This document shows, piece by piece, positions 44,150-55,859 of a DNA stretch of 64,000 bases. The translations under genes and the position numbers were made by a program. Origin of the DNA: Labia minor (Eukaryota; Arthropoda; Insecta; Dermaptera; Spongiphoridae); contig OY720346.1 in assembly GCA_963082975.1 (NCBI GenBank), positions 20,888,720-20,952,719 on the forward strand, given 5' to 3'. Below the pieces are notes generated by a model. It searched no databases, was not told where the DNA came from, and saw only the letters and a list, made by a program, of their open reading frames with translations. How positions within the stretch are numbered: position 1 is the stretch's first letter; the number at the start of each line of letters is the position of its first letter.

Positions 44150-44520
44150 CCGAATTTATTTATCTATAATAAATAATATTAATAATAATAGGTGTATTAA
44201 GAGAAAGAGAGAAAAGTTAGTGGCCCCTCCTCTTCTATGTTGATCCGATTCGCTGGCTGTTTTGACTCGACGACAGGGCGTTTATTTCAAGAGTTCTTGC
44301 CCTCGTCGCTCTCTCTAATTAAAGTTGAACTTTTTCCGCCGACGTGGCCCACCAATACAAACACAAACAGGTCGGTGGGCTTATTACCGCCTCAAAAGCC
44401 CTTCTCAGCGAGGGGCTGATGTGCCATGTCAGCTTCGGGCAGTAAAAACATAAAGGGGTCAAAGGCGGGGGATGCAAGGGCAGTGCGAGATGTTTTTAGG
44501 TGCAGTTTTACTTTTATGAA
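44150..44520. other. Unassigned GC-richer block
   Basis: About 300 bp (gccgacgtggcccaccaata, ggtcggtgggcttattaccg, gggtcaaaggcgggggatgc) stand out in composition. One ~60-codon plus-strand frame is open but has no recognisable domain. tcggtgggc and gcccacc form a weak inverted pair. It could be a decayed element or a host regulatory block. Confidence 0.3.
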
Positions 44521-44529
44521 TTGTAGACG

Positions 44530-45230
44530 AAGCTTTTTACTATACATTTAATAAAATTCAAAAGCGGCAACTAATTACAAAACACAAATTATATTAGCTA
44601 AATTATTCTCCCCTAGGTTATTATACTTGTATATTCTATAGAAAACTATTTTTATTTTATAAACTTATTTAAAATTTTATATATAAATATATATATATAT
44701 ATTTATTTTAAATATATTTACAATCAGTTCAAAAAAATAAAAAATGAACTATAAGTAAATTTGATTTACATTTATATATATATATATATATAAATGTTTT
44801 TATGTAATAATAAAATAATGATGCAATAAATGAAAGGAATATTTTTTGAAAAATTAATTTCTCCAATATTATTATATCAGATACAATTGATATTATCCAA
44901 ATAAAGGGGCAGGGATACTAAGCAGGATACGTAACGAATGACTAGTATATTAAAATAATGTTAATAATTAGTTAATACTAATATTTAACCTTATATCAAT
45001 TAATTTATTAATAATTTAATAATTAATTATAATTATTTAAAATAAATTTTACCAAATTTACGTTTTTTTTAAAAACTGTCTTTTATTTTTAAATGTTTAC
45101 AATTAAGAATATAATAATATAATTCTATACAAATCTATCATATTATTGATTAATATAAATTCTGATCAAAATAAAAATAATGAATGAAGTAAGGTGAAGT
45201 TAAAAGACTAACATAGATTCAATCATCTAT
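44530..45230. other. Low-complexity AT-rich stretch
   Basis: Short (TA)n and A/T runs. Nothing recognised. Confidence 0.6.
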
Positions 45231-45236
45231 TCAATC

Positions 45237-45375
45237 GATGTAAAGGCTACTATCTATTTGCCTCTGTAGTCATTTGGAACTCGAAAGATATTGACCGCAG
45301 CTACCAAATGTTCCTTTCCTGAGCTACATCCATCCTATTCTCACTCAACTCCCTCTCGAATATGTCTAACTTGTG
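45237..45375 (-). mobile_element. LINE 3' coding-end fragment
   Basis: The minus strand reads ...AQERNIW(stop)...AVNIFRVP with an ATAG-like tail, a diverged version of the QDRDTWRNVVIAAKNFRV ending of the neighbouring LINE. It is 5'-truncated and lies ~200 bp beyond the 3' end of that LINE. Confidence 0.5.
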
Positions 45376-45569
45376 TCCTTCCTAAAAATACTACTATAAA
45401 TTAAATAAATAAAATAAACTAAAAAATTAATATATTAAAAGTAATTTAATATTATCGAACATATTTAGTTAATTATTTCAATTTATTACGTGATCAATAA
45501 TTTGAATTATAGAAATGAGTTGTGTGCTAATATTATATATCAAATGCATTCCATTCCTTTCTCTTATTA

Positions 45570-46830
45570 ATAACTAGCTGCTCAGAGCGCCTTCGGCGCT
45601 CTTCACACCTAGACGGGGACTCCGCCCCCTGTACCCCCGAGTGGTACATAGTATTTGGTTGAAAGTAGTAAAAGGTTTTAATCCATTTTGTTTCAATCAG
45701 TATATTACATAAAACATTCATTTCTTTTTGTGTTCTTATTTAAAAAATATATTTAAATTTAATCAGTAAATAATTTATATATATTATTATTATTATTGTA
45801 TATGTTATATCTATCTATCTTTCTATGTGGCTCTAAAGATACTCGAAAGTTCTTGGCCGCAATAACCACATTTCTCCAAGTGTCCCTATCCTGAGCCCTT
45901 GTCCCATCTCTCTTACGTCCCTTCCTACGCGTCATTGGTTTTCCAAGTAAACGTTTTCCAATCGGTCTCCCCACCAATATCTTTTTCCTTTCCCATTCTA
46001 GCCACGTCCCCTGCCTATTGCAGCTTTTTCCCTTTTATAACCCTAACTATTTCTGAAGATGCAGAGAGGTCATGCAATTCCTCGTTATGCAGTCTCCGCC
46101 ATTCCCCGGTGACCTCAACTTTCTTTGGCCAATAAATGCAGGGAAGAATCCTATTCTCAAATACTCTGAATCTACTCTCATCTCCCAGGGTCATAGACCA
46201 TCCCTCCCACCCATATAATGCAACAGGCAAAATATTTTTTTTATATATTCCCTTTGATAATAATTTTGATGAGATAAGCCCCTTTACTGCATGATAACAC
46301 CCCGGTTTCAACCACAATTTAAATTCTTCTCAAATATTATTATCCTTCGTGATTACATTCAATTTTTCTACATATTCAAATTCTACATTTTGTATATTAA
46401 GATTTTGTATGTTAATACTCTTCCTCTTTGTTACTAAATATTTTTTCTTATCACTATTAATTTCAAACCTCCATTAATTTTTCCTCGCTATCTGTAATTG
46501 CAATTGCCGAATCTCCTATTATATTTAAGTCGTCTGGGTAACCTAATATTTTACAATTGATTTCCGCATCTTATTTTTTCTTTAGTACCTTTAAGACAAA
46601 TTTTAAGATCAAAATATGAAAAAGTTTATGCTGATCTATATTGAGTCATGTGTATGTTTTACTAAAGTCTACAAATAATTATTGAACAGAAATATTGAAT
46701 TCGCGGTTTTTTTCCTAATATCTGTCATAATGAAAATATCTTAATTAATGTTGATCGATTTGGCCTGAACCCGCAATGATATCTCCTAATATTTCCTCCG
46801 CCTATGGTTCTTAAGTATTTTCTATGTTTT
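45570..46830 (-). pseudogene. 5'-truncated LINE retrotransposon with reverse transcriptase relic
   Basis: Reading on the minus strand from about 46830: ...VQxLFVDFSKTYT-like (RT motif A, F-x-D-F-x-x-A-x-D); ILGYPDDLNIIGDSAIAIT (motif C, catalytic Y-x-D-D present as YPDD); KSIN...NVEFEYVEKLNV; NILPVALYGWEGWSMTL.DESRFRVFENRIL; EVTGEWRRLHNEELHDL; VGRPIGKRLLGKPMTRRKGR; AQDRDTWRNVVIAAKNFRV. Stops and at least three frame shifts interrupt it. The 3' untranslated part carries (ATAG)n and the GC-rich end shared with 27938-28262, finishing at the gagcgcc...ggcgctc hairpin (about 45575-45600). RT copies its own RNA at a nicked target. Only the C-terminal half remains. Confidence 0.85.
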
Positions 46831-46834
46831 AATA

Positions 46835-47328
46835 GTGAAATATAGTATAATATTTCTTGATCATTACATTTTGATATTTTATTTTTATTCCTAGATTATT
46901 ATTGAATATTTTTAATTATAATGAAACTTGAGAAAATGCAAAAATAGAGACTTGAGACAATTTATAAAAATTAACGGTATAAAACTATAGATAAATTACC
47001 AATATATACATTCATTAATAGTATTAATTTAAATTAATTGATTTATTTGTTTTTTTATTATTAAGTTCATTTATTAATTTTTTTAGATCATAGTTATTTT
47101 CATCCCTTAAGAGAAACTTATCTAATTCTGTGGTGCTAGGGGATTTGAAAATTATTAGTCGCAATATGAAGATTTCGCTTACAGTTTCTGTCATGTCCGA
47201 CCTCCGTCCACGAATATTTAAAAAAAAATTAAAATTCTTTTTTGTAAAAATAAAATGGTATTAAAACGAAATATTTTAATGGGGAAATAATGATATATGT
47301 TTTGATAATAACAAATATCAATAAATAC

Positions 47329-47359
<31 letters not shown>

Positions 47360-49040
47360 AGTAATCCATAAAATCAATCCAATCTCAATAATAACTATAG
47401 AAAAAAATATTTTGTTTTAATTCCTCTCATTTCAGCTGCTACAAAAAATTAAGAATTGGAAGAAATCTGCTATTACTAATAAATAATGTCTAGATGTAGT
47501 AAATTATCAAATTAGTCTTTAACAAACTCTTTATCAATCTTTTTATTAATTCATATTTAAAAATACAAAAAAATAAAATATTTAATGATGAGACAAACAT
47601 TTAGCAGACACTTCACAATTCTAAAATTGAACTGCCACATGTGACGTCAAGCCAATCAGAAAACGTATTGAGTCACGTAATATTTCATGTTTTTAAAATA
47701 AGATTTTTACAATAAAATATAAATTGTATAACAAATGTGTAACCATTTACTTGAAATGTATTTTTTTCAATTTTTTTTTTTTTTGGAATGTACCCAACTA
47801 TCGAATTAGTCAGATAAAATAGTTTCCAAAAAAATATTATACATATATCCCTAAAATATAATAGAATATAAAGTTACAAGATCTATGAATAGAAGTTAAA
47901 TATTTAATATACATACAAACATTTTTGTTTATATTCAAATTTCAATTAACAAATCTTTTTATAAGGCATGTTAAATCCTTCAACTCACAAGCACGCTAAC
48001 ATTTGATTTTTATTATTTTCTCGTTTATATTGTTCTCACCTTTGTGTATAGAAAAAGTTTGTTTCTCTTGAAAATTGGCGGTCTCTTTTCTGCTTTTGAG
48101 GAAATAATTAAGTAGCTATAGAGCTGGTCACTCTATTTAACTCCTCATCAGGTATGTTTTCTATACACCAACCACGATTCTATTGTATACTAAGTTACAA
48201 AACTGTCCCCCTGTCTTGGAACTTGACCCTTTTGTTTCCAACATGCCAAATTAAAGTAGCTCACAAAAAAATATTGTTCCGATAGATTCGCAGTTTTTCT
48301 TTTTTATTTCTGTTGCTTTCCTTTTTTTTTGTACCCATGCTGACACGCTCACGCAATTTCACTCCGCCCCTTAACCAAGTCGAACACTACCTTCTGTTCC
48401 TGAACTTCGATGTTTTACTTTTTCATTCTCTCTGTTCTTAATTATTTTCTCCAGAAATGAAAAAAAGTAAAAAATCAGATAAGATACAAACTCGTTAGAG
48501 AAATTTATAATAATTTAATATAATTTAAACAGTATTAGTACAAGATAATTACCCTCTTTTATATGATTATATTATTTGTAGTAATATTAACAATTTATCA
48601 ATGATGATACAGAAAATGAATTTATTTATCATTCATTTTCTTTAAAAATTCATGAACAGAAATTCAAAATTCTCTATACTTGAGCTGATTTGTTTTCTGT
48701 TTTCTGATGTAGAGAGCTATATTAATATTTTTAATATTCTTTACGGTCCAAGATCAAAAGATCTCACATTCTTTTATTTATTTTCTTATAAAGAAATCCC
48801 CTCTTTCCGGTTGATATCGTATACAAGTTTGTTCAGTACAATTCAATATGCTAAGAAATTAGTCTTTTAGAGGATTATTTGCTTCTCTGGTCTAATAAAA
48901 TAAAATGTAAGAATAGATCAAATAAAATAAAAATAATATATAAGCTAAACATGTATAGATAGAGTTTTATCGATTCCAAAGGTATTAACCAAATTGAAGG
49001 TTTCTTCAAAAACTTTTTAAATTTTTTTTTCCAACATTAG
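46835..49040. other. AT-rich stretch; CRE/CCAAT-like cluster at 47636-47675
   Basis: Low-complexity for the most part. Near 47640 the sequence cacatgtgacgtcaagccaatcagaaaa places a TGACGTCA cAMP-response palindrome next to a CCAATCAG box. With no TATA box or coding exon nearby this is only a compositional curiosity. A few less AT-rich stretches (48170-48370) hold no supported frame. Confidence 0.4.
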
Positions 49041-49046
49041 TTATAT

Positions 49047-49812
49047 ACGAGGTAGGGTCAAAAAGTTCGCGGAATGGTCGCTTATAGTCAAGTATTTCTT
49101 AGCTGAAAGGGAAATTTTTGTTTGTGAGGTTGGCATAACTGGTAGTGAATGTGCTTTTGAGGTTAGCTGGCGTTCGGTGTTTAATATTGTAGATCGTAGT
49201 TTCTTTCTTTCGTCGGATTGTGCAATGTCGTCATTAGAGCAGCGTGGCAATATTAAATTTTGTGTGTTGCTGGAGAAATCACCTTCGGAGACTCTTGAGA
49301 AGCTAAAAAAAGCATACGGAAATTCTGCGATGAAGAAAACAGCAGTTTACGAGGGGCATAAGCGTTTTCGCGACGGTCGCACAACAATTGATGATGACGT
49401 TCGGACTGGGCGGCCTTCCACTTCCACTACAGACGACAATGTTGAGGGCGTTCGACAAATTGTGCGTGCGGACAGACGAACAACCATCAATAATATTGCC
49501 TCTGAAGTTGCTATTTCACATGGGAGTGTTCACAGCATTCTTCATAATGACTTGAACATGCATCGTGTTTGCTTGCACTTTGTTCCAAAAATGTTATTCC
49601 CTGAGCAAAAGGAAATGAGAGTGACCCTGTCCAGGGACTTGATTGAAATGGCTGATGCAGATGACAGCTTCCTACCTGTTTCCAAGGTTAAAAATGGCAT
49701 TGAAGGGACATCGTTTTGCTGATTCGTCAGAGGTGATTGAAAATGCGACGGAGCGGCTGAAGGAACTTTCAAAAAACGGCTTTCAAAAGTGTTTCCAGAT
49801 AAATCCACAGGA
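49047..49812 (+). mobile_element. mariner element with the catalytic core deleted
   Basis: The left terminal repeat gaggtagggtcaaaaagttc follows a TA. The transposase starts at ATG 49225: MSSLEQRGNIKFCVLLEKSP..., helix-turn-helix region with AVYEGHKRFRDGRTTIDDD, R-T-G-R-P-S, then a second helix-turn-helix through SHGSVHSILHNDLNMHRVC. After DADDSF the sequence jumps directly to LFPRLKMALKGHRF in another frame and continues ENATERLKELSKNGFQKCFQ, the extreme C-terminus. About 150 residues including the D-D-D triad are missing, with a frame shift at the junction (about 49670). No right terminal repeat is visible; family F follows. Confidence 0.88.
49225..49722 (+). pseudogene. mariner transposase, DNA-binding domain only
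   Basis: Open frame of 166 codons from the natural ATG, covering both helix-turn-helix motifs of the paired-like DNA-binding domain and the linker with R-T-G-R-P, then a short out-of-frame tail. A product made from it could bind mariner ends but could not cut DNA. I chose 49225 because MSSLEQR... is where mariner proteins usually start, although the frame opens earlier. Confidence 0.8.
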
Positions 49813-50250
49813 CGACACTCAAGACTCAAGTCTCCAAAGAATTCTCCATTCCTTCCTTTTAAATAATAGATAAGTGGTCAACCCTTAATAATTAATAATT
49901 TTTGCAATTGCTTAATATAAATTACATCTCATTTAATTTATATTTATATTTCTAACGGTACCATTCAATTTCTTGAATTTCATATTAATTTCATTGTTAT
50001 CTATTGTTATCATATTAATTCTTCTATTTAAATAAAATAAATAATTTTAGTTTAATTTTATATATGCATTTTTAATCTGAACCAATTCAATTTTATCATT
50101 TCCCTTATCAACCTTCGCGGATTAAATAACCATTTATTATTCTAAATTTAACCAGAGTGCTACCAAATTGATTTAATACTATTTTCAACCAATTTTTCTC
50201 ATAAAACACCATACCTAAGTCATCCAATATACGACAATATATATATATTT
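49813..50250. repeat. Family F repeat, copy 2
   Basis: Matches 25736-26175 in order: agataagtggtcaaccctta, later aattcaattttatcatttcc and ccaatatacgacaatatata at the end. Divergence is high. It starts where the mariner C-terminal relic ends. Confidence 0.45.
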
Positions 50251-50254
50251 ATTA

Positions 50255-51050
50255 AAAATACCAGATAAAATAAAAATAATATATAAAGGGAGGAGAAAGC
50301 CGGGAGACTTCCCGGAGTGCTAATTTTTTTTCATTCATTATTTTATTAAATTTTATAAATTGAAATTGATCATTTTTCATAAGACATCGATTTTTTTTTA
50401 TCAAATTGTTATTTTTTTTTTAATAATTCCAAATAAGGGTCACAACATTAATTATACTATTAATTTCAACAGATTGAATAATTATAATATTATTTATAAG
50501 AAAACTATTTGTCAGAATTCATAATATGTCAAAAGAAAAGATTAATAGACAAAATCAAAAATTTACTACTAAAAATAATAAAACCTAAGAATTTTTATAG
50601 CTTTTATCATATAACACATTGATGCGTACAAATGATTTTTAATTTCGAATATTTTTATTTATATATTGAAAAGATAATTTGTAATCAGTATCAATTTGCA
50701 TTAACAAAACCTGCCATGTTATTTCACAACGAATACAACAATTTTATTTTAATTAATTTTTATTATTTTTACGTTACATAAATTTCGGAAGGTAGATATA
50801 TTCACGTAATATAAATTAATACTTAAATTTGTTAAATATTGTGTATTTTGATTTTTTTGCTTTTTATACTATTTTTTTAATTTAATATTTTTATATGAAA
50901 GAGTGCCAAATTTTGTTTTGCCCGGAACGCTCAAGAACCTGCCCTGTATAACGGGTAAATTGTTAATATTAAAAAAAGATAGATTAGGTAGATAATAATC
51001 CTAAAATAAATAAAGAAACCTAAAAATATTTTAACTAATAAATATAGACT
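50255..51050. other. AT-rich stretch with possible MITE ends
   Basis: At 50285 gggaggagaaagccgggaga..cttcccgg, and at 50905-50955 ccaaattttgttttgcccgg...cctgccctg, the second recurring from 32420. The two may be ends of one CAGGG-type element, but no target duplication was confirmed. Confidence 0.3.
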
Positions 51051-51062
51051 CTTAGTATAGAT

Positions 51063-54000
51063 CAGGGGTGGGCAACACGTCGACCGCGGTCGACCGGTCG
51101 ATCGCAAAGGCTTTAAAAGTAGCCCGCGAAGCCAAAGTTGGAAAAGTTAAAAGGTAAAGGACATGATTTTTCCATGGGAGAGGGAAGGCAGAAAAAATCA
51201 TGAGTTCACGTGAGGGCAGGAACGCCAATCCCCGAAATATAATTCTTTTCTACTGGGTTTTTAGAAAAGAATCTACCCGTTACCCAGGATATTATTTTTA
51301 AATTTATTAACAATTAATTTTACATTTCATGAAACTTATTCAATTTTTTTTTCTTTTGCTTCTTAGATAAAAACAATAAAATTATTTCCTTCCTTTTCAA
51401 GTAATTTTTATGTTATTTTAAGTTATTTATTTTTGAATATAAAATTTGAAAATAGAATAGAATAGCAGAGAAAATGATTCAATGTTAAAATACAAAAAAG
51501 GAATGATTGGGATGGAAAAGTTGGTTAAATCGATTTATTAATATAATTCGTATTAATTTATTTGTCGTATAATACGTAGTATAATTAATTTGTATATAAT
51601 TTCAAAGGGGGGGGGGGGAAGGGGAAATAATATAATTTATTTTGAAAATAAAGTCAAAGGCAGTTGAATCTCATCCATTGGGGGTAAGCAATGCAGCATT
51701 GCTATGCTGTCCCCTTCAAGGTCACCGAGAAGCAAAGCATTGGAGGTGGGGGCGAAATTTATTAAATATATATAAATATATCAGTAAAAAGTTAAAAATC
51801 TATATTTTATAAAATTAAATTTTTATTTGAATCTTTTCTAAAATTTATTAAACTTCATTTAAATTAATAGGAATAAATAAATTTACAATAAATTCTTGAT
51901 TGAGGGATGATTTCGGTGGTGACGCCGGTCAACATCTTCGACTGGAAAAGGAATGGGAACTGATTGAGCTCGAAGCTGCTCACCAGCAGGCCAGGAGGGA
52001 GGGTGGGAGGGAGGTGAGAAGAGGTGGCGGAGGGGGGCAACATGGCGGCAAATCTTTTCAATCTGTCAAAATTCAATAATTAATATTTAATCAACGAAGC
52101 AACGTAAAATTATATAATAGTAATGAAAATTAATCTACGTTTCATGATGAATCTATTCGTATAGGTTTTATCTGTTGTTATGAGGCAAGATTTTTGTTGA
52201 ACTGTAAAAATAAACCAATATTAAAATTAATTAAAAATTTCCATTTAATGATACAAAAAATCAATTTTATTTAAAATCTGGCTAAAATTATGGTCAATGG
52301 ATTGGTCTTGGTCACAATTTACAAGATTTAGTCAAAAATGTTAATAAAATGAAAAACTTTGATTTAATTGGTTTTTTCTAATTTTGCAAAGCGTTCTATA
52401 AATATGAGTTCCAAGTTTTATACTAATGTGAAGCGTTGGAGAGGTGGGTCCTCTCAGAGGCATATAAGACATGTCTCACTCGTGATTATAAGGGGTTTTG
52501 CTAGTCGAAGGGTTGACGTGATCTGGATATATTTGAATAAACCCCCCGAAGGGGGGTTTATTCAAATATATATAGGAGATTCTTAAAGAGTCTCCTAAAA
52601 AGTGAAGATTTCAAATTTTTTTTCTTTTTAATGATCTATGCTAGGTATTCTCCTTCATCCAAATAAATTTGATTTTTTGAATAATCAGGGGTGGGGGGGG
52701 GAGTGAAAGTAAGGGAATGGATGGAAAGGAGTCAACGGGTAAAGGACATGATTCCTCCAGGTAGAAGAGGGATTTTGAAGAAATCATGAGCTCACGTGAG
52801 GGCAGGGACGCCAATCCCTGAAATAGAATTCTTTTCTACTGGGTTTTAGAAAAGAATCTACTCGCTACCCGGGATATTATTTTTAAATTTATTAAAAAAT
52901 AATTTTAGATCATAATCATCCTATATGTTATTACATCTTTTATATACCATATATTTTATTATATTTTTCTTATCCCGATAATTTATATACTTTTTATCCA
53001 AGGGCTTCCCTTTCTCAAAACACCGTTTAGTCCTAGACTACTCTACTCTACCTCCCCCTCCTCTCATATCCATTCCAAAATGAAGTATTTATTTTAATCC
53101 AAGTTATAAATTTAAATGAAAAATAACAGCCCTTCCATTTACAATTTTTTTTTATTAATATTATTATAATAATTAAAACTAACATATCTTTCATATATCT
53201 AAGAACATATATAAGTATATTATTGATTTAACCTTTCTATATTTTAGTATTTGACTATATAATTAATAATATATAATTTTTTCCCATTTTTTAGCACTTT
53301 ATTACAAACATATTATATATTTTAATTTTTTTATTCGTTTATCAAAAATAATATAAATATAAAATATATTTATTTATTACATAATAAATAGATTTTGGAA
53401 ACTAATAAGCAAAGATAAATATCCAAATATGTGGACAATGGTTGCTCGTTTCAATTCCTTATTTGGCTCCACTATTTATGTGAATTCGCATTTTTTTATA
53501 TAAATGCGATCAAAACAAAACCTCGCGATCGCAAATAACAGATCTACATTTAGAGTCATGCTTAAGAATTGCTTTAAGTTCATATGAGCCAAATTTATGA
53601 GAAAGTTGCTGCTCTTATGCAATGCCAGGTTTCATCCAAATAAAAATTGTATGCTTAAAATTTGTTTTGTTCGTATTTATTTCTTAACATGGTATTTTTT
53701 AAAACTTTAATAAATATTGTTAGAATTCATAAAATAAAAAATATATCGTCGGCTTAGATTGCAAACCTGCTAACTCATATTCAGCATATTTTGCACAACT
53801 TTCTTAAAACGCATAAATTTTTTGCTTGTCACGTGATTACAATTAAATAGGTGCATAATAGCGGTGTTTCATAGCCAATGTAAGGTGTTTTTCGCTTTCT
53901 AATATGTAGTGTGAAAATGTAATTTTTGACCAAAAGTGAAGGTTTGAAATTTAAATCGGCGATATAATGACTTCTTTAATTATCATCTAAAATTTTAAAA

Positions 54001-54084
54001 TTATATGCCCATATCCATAGTCGACCGCAGACTATATTTTATTCAAAAAGTAGCCCCTAAAAGCTAAAAGTTTGGCCACACCTG
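51063..54084. mobile_element. Non-autonomous hAT element, copy 2 (3022 bp)
   Basis: Same ends as copy 1 (CAGGGGTGGGCAACACG / CAGGTGTGGCCAAACTT) and a perfect but different target duplication, GTATAGAT (51055-51062 and 54085-54092). The two copies are therefore separate transpositions, not a segmental duplication. The body matches copy 1 closely. Differences are a ~280-bp segment at about 53497-53785 present only here, small indels in the GC-rich block at 51901-52070 and scattered substitutions. No transposase is encoded. Confidence 0.93.
53497..53785. other. Segment present only in hAT copy 2
   Basis: Copy 1 runs gcattttcttagcatatttt where copy 2 has gcatttttttatataaatgc ... tcatattcagcatatttt with ~280 bp between. 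The segment contains gatcgcaaataacagatcta and no clear inverted ends or target duplication, so a deletion from copy 1 is at least as likely as an insertion into copy 2. Confidence 0.7.
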
Positions 54085-54094
54085 GTATAGATAA

Positions 54095-54865
54095 TATAAA
54101 TAATTAAAATGATATTTATTTATCATTTAAAATTATAATTAATCATACATATTTACAGATTTTTAGAGTTTTCAATGAAAAGAAATTAAAAATTGCTAGG
54201 CCAATGTATAAATAAAACATTTTATATCCATCTATCATTTATCTATAAACGTAGAGTCTTTATTATAGAATTTAAAACGATTCCGGTGTTCCTGGGACCT
54301 AAAATTGAGATTTAGCACCAGGAATCGTTCACAACAACAAACTTTGTCCATTTGCCATGGTAAAAAGAGATTCACCCATTCTTACTGTCCGAAATGTATA
54401 GCACTTTAAATGGATTCTTCGTTTATTTTTATCACCTTGAACTTTTTGTGTTAGACAATTCACTCACAGAATTAGGGGTGAAACGTGTTGGGTGTTTGGC
54501 AAACACCCTCACGTTTTATTTTATGTTCATGATATAATAATATATTCTCATAGAATCACCAAAAACAATCACAAAGTTGGTTGTTTTTTAAAATAAAATT
54601 GTTATCAATGATTCATTATAATTGTTTGTATAATTCCCCTGTTCTAAATAAATATATTTTAGCCAAGAAAAACATTGAAATAAATCGTTATTTGATAGGT
54701 AAAAAAAACAAATAATATTTAGAAGTTATTTTTTTAATATTATTATCTCTGGGTTTGGAATTTATCTATAAATGGATTACATAGGAAATTGAATTTACAG
54801 AAAGTAATAAATTTAGTGTAAGTGGGAAATCTATAATATACAATAGGTATAATAAATAAATAAAA
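54095..54865. other. Unassigned sequence between hAT copy 2 and family B copy 4
   Basis: Moderately AT-rich. A stretch at 54260-54420 is somewhat more complex (gattccggtgttcctgggac...), and ggtgtttggcaaacacc (about 54491) is a short palindrome. No frame could be supported. Confidence 0.4.
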
Positions 54866-54870
54866 TATAA

Positions 54871-55855
54871 CTTATCTTATTAAGCTAGCTAAAATTGTTT
54901 GTTTGTATATTTAGCCATGGGTTCTCCAAAACCGCTCTAACGATTTTTTTCAAATTCACACTAGATATAGTATTTATAAAGAAAAATTGAGTTTTATTGA
55001 TCATATCTCTGGAAAAATACATCTTCATTAGTTTTTTCTTAATTTAAATTTATATATGGATGAGTCACAAATGACATCCATTTTTTTTTTAACTGAAATT
55101 GAATTAATATTTTTTTTTATTTAAAATATTTTAAAATTTATTATTTAAAAATATTTATTTTTAATAAAATATATATATTTATTAATCTCTCTCTCAAAAA
55201 AAAAAAAAACAACAAAACAAATACGGCTGGAAAGACAGTAAAAATATGTTATTTTAGAATGACTGTTTTGACGAGTGGATTTCGACGGATCGAAACTCGC
55301 CGGGTGCATCTTTATTTAAAAATAAAAATAAAAATAATAAATTTGTTATTTTTTTTTATCTATTTTCGTGTTTACTTTTTAATAAATTACTATTTTATAT
55401 TTATTTATTCATTGTTATTTTATTAATTAAGTTTTAGATAGTTTTATAATTTTTAATATTTTTTCACTAAAATATTATTTAATATTTATTAATATTATTT
55501 ATTATTATTGAGTACCCCAAGTTCCACTCATTTTAATCAGATTGATGCAATGATGCAACATTTAATAATTGTAATAAATTTCTATCTTGAAAATTGTTAC
55601 ATATTATTTAGGATATTTTTAAAACAATTTCTTTCTTTAATTAATATTCGTTTAAAATGATAATTAAAGAATATCTTATTCAAAATAAATTTCAATAATT
55701 GTAATAAATAATTAAAGAATTGTATATCAATATTTTTTAAAGGGTAGAGCGAGAGCTCGGTGCCCCAGGTATTCATATTACCAGCCAAATCCAATAATAT
55801 AATGAATCATTTTTTTAAACTTAAGTACCGAGCCAAGGCTCGGGGTCCCGGTACT
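54871..55855 (+). mobile_element. Helentron-like family B element, copy 4
   Basis: The cleanest family B copy: head cttatcttattaagctagc, (TTTG)n microsatellite in place of (TATC)n, ccgctctaacgatttttttc, single AT middle, 'gatcgaaactcgccgggtgc', gattgatgcaatgatgcaac, tail gggtagagcgagagctcggtg and 3' hairpin agtaccgagccaaggctcgg...cggtact ending near 55855. It is about 985 bp and non-coding. Confidence 0.8.
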
Positions 55856-55859
55856 AATA

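Noticed and set aside
45899-46135. Plus-strand frame over the LINE
   Set aside because: It is the antisense shadow of the reverse-transcriptase remnant on the minus strand.
47636-47675. Promoter call from the TGACGTCA and CCAAT words
   Set aside because: No TATA/initiator, no downstream exon and no transcription evidence; two motifs alone are insufficient.
35651-54084. Apparent segmental duplication of ~2.8 kb between 35.6-38.4 kb and 51.1-54.1 kb
   Set aside because: Each copy has hAT-type ends and its own different perfect 8-bp flanking duplication, so they are two transposon insertions.
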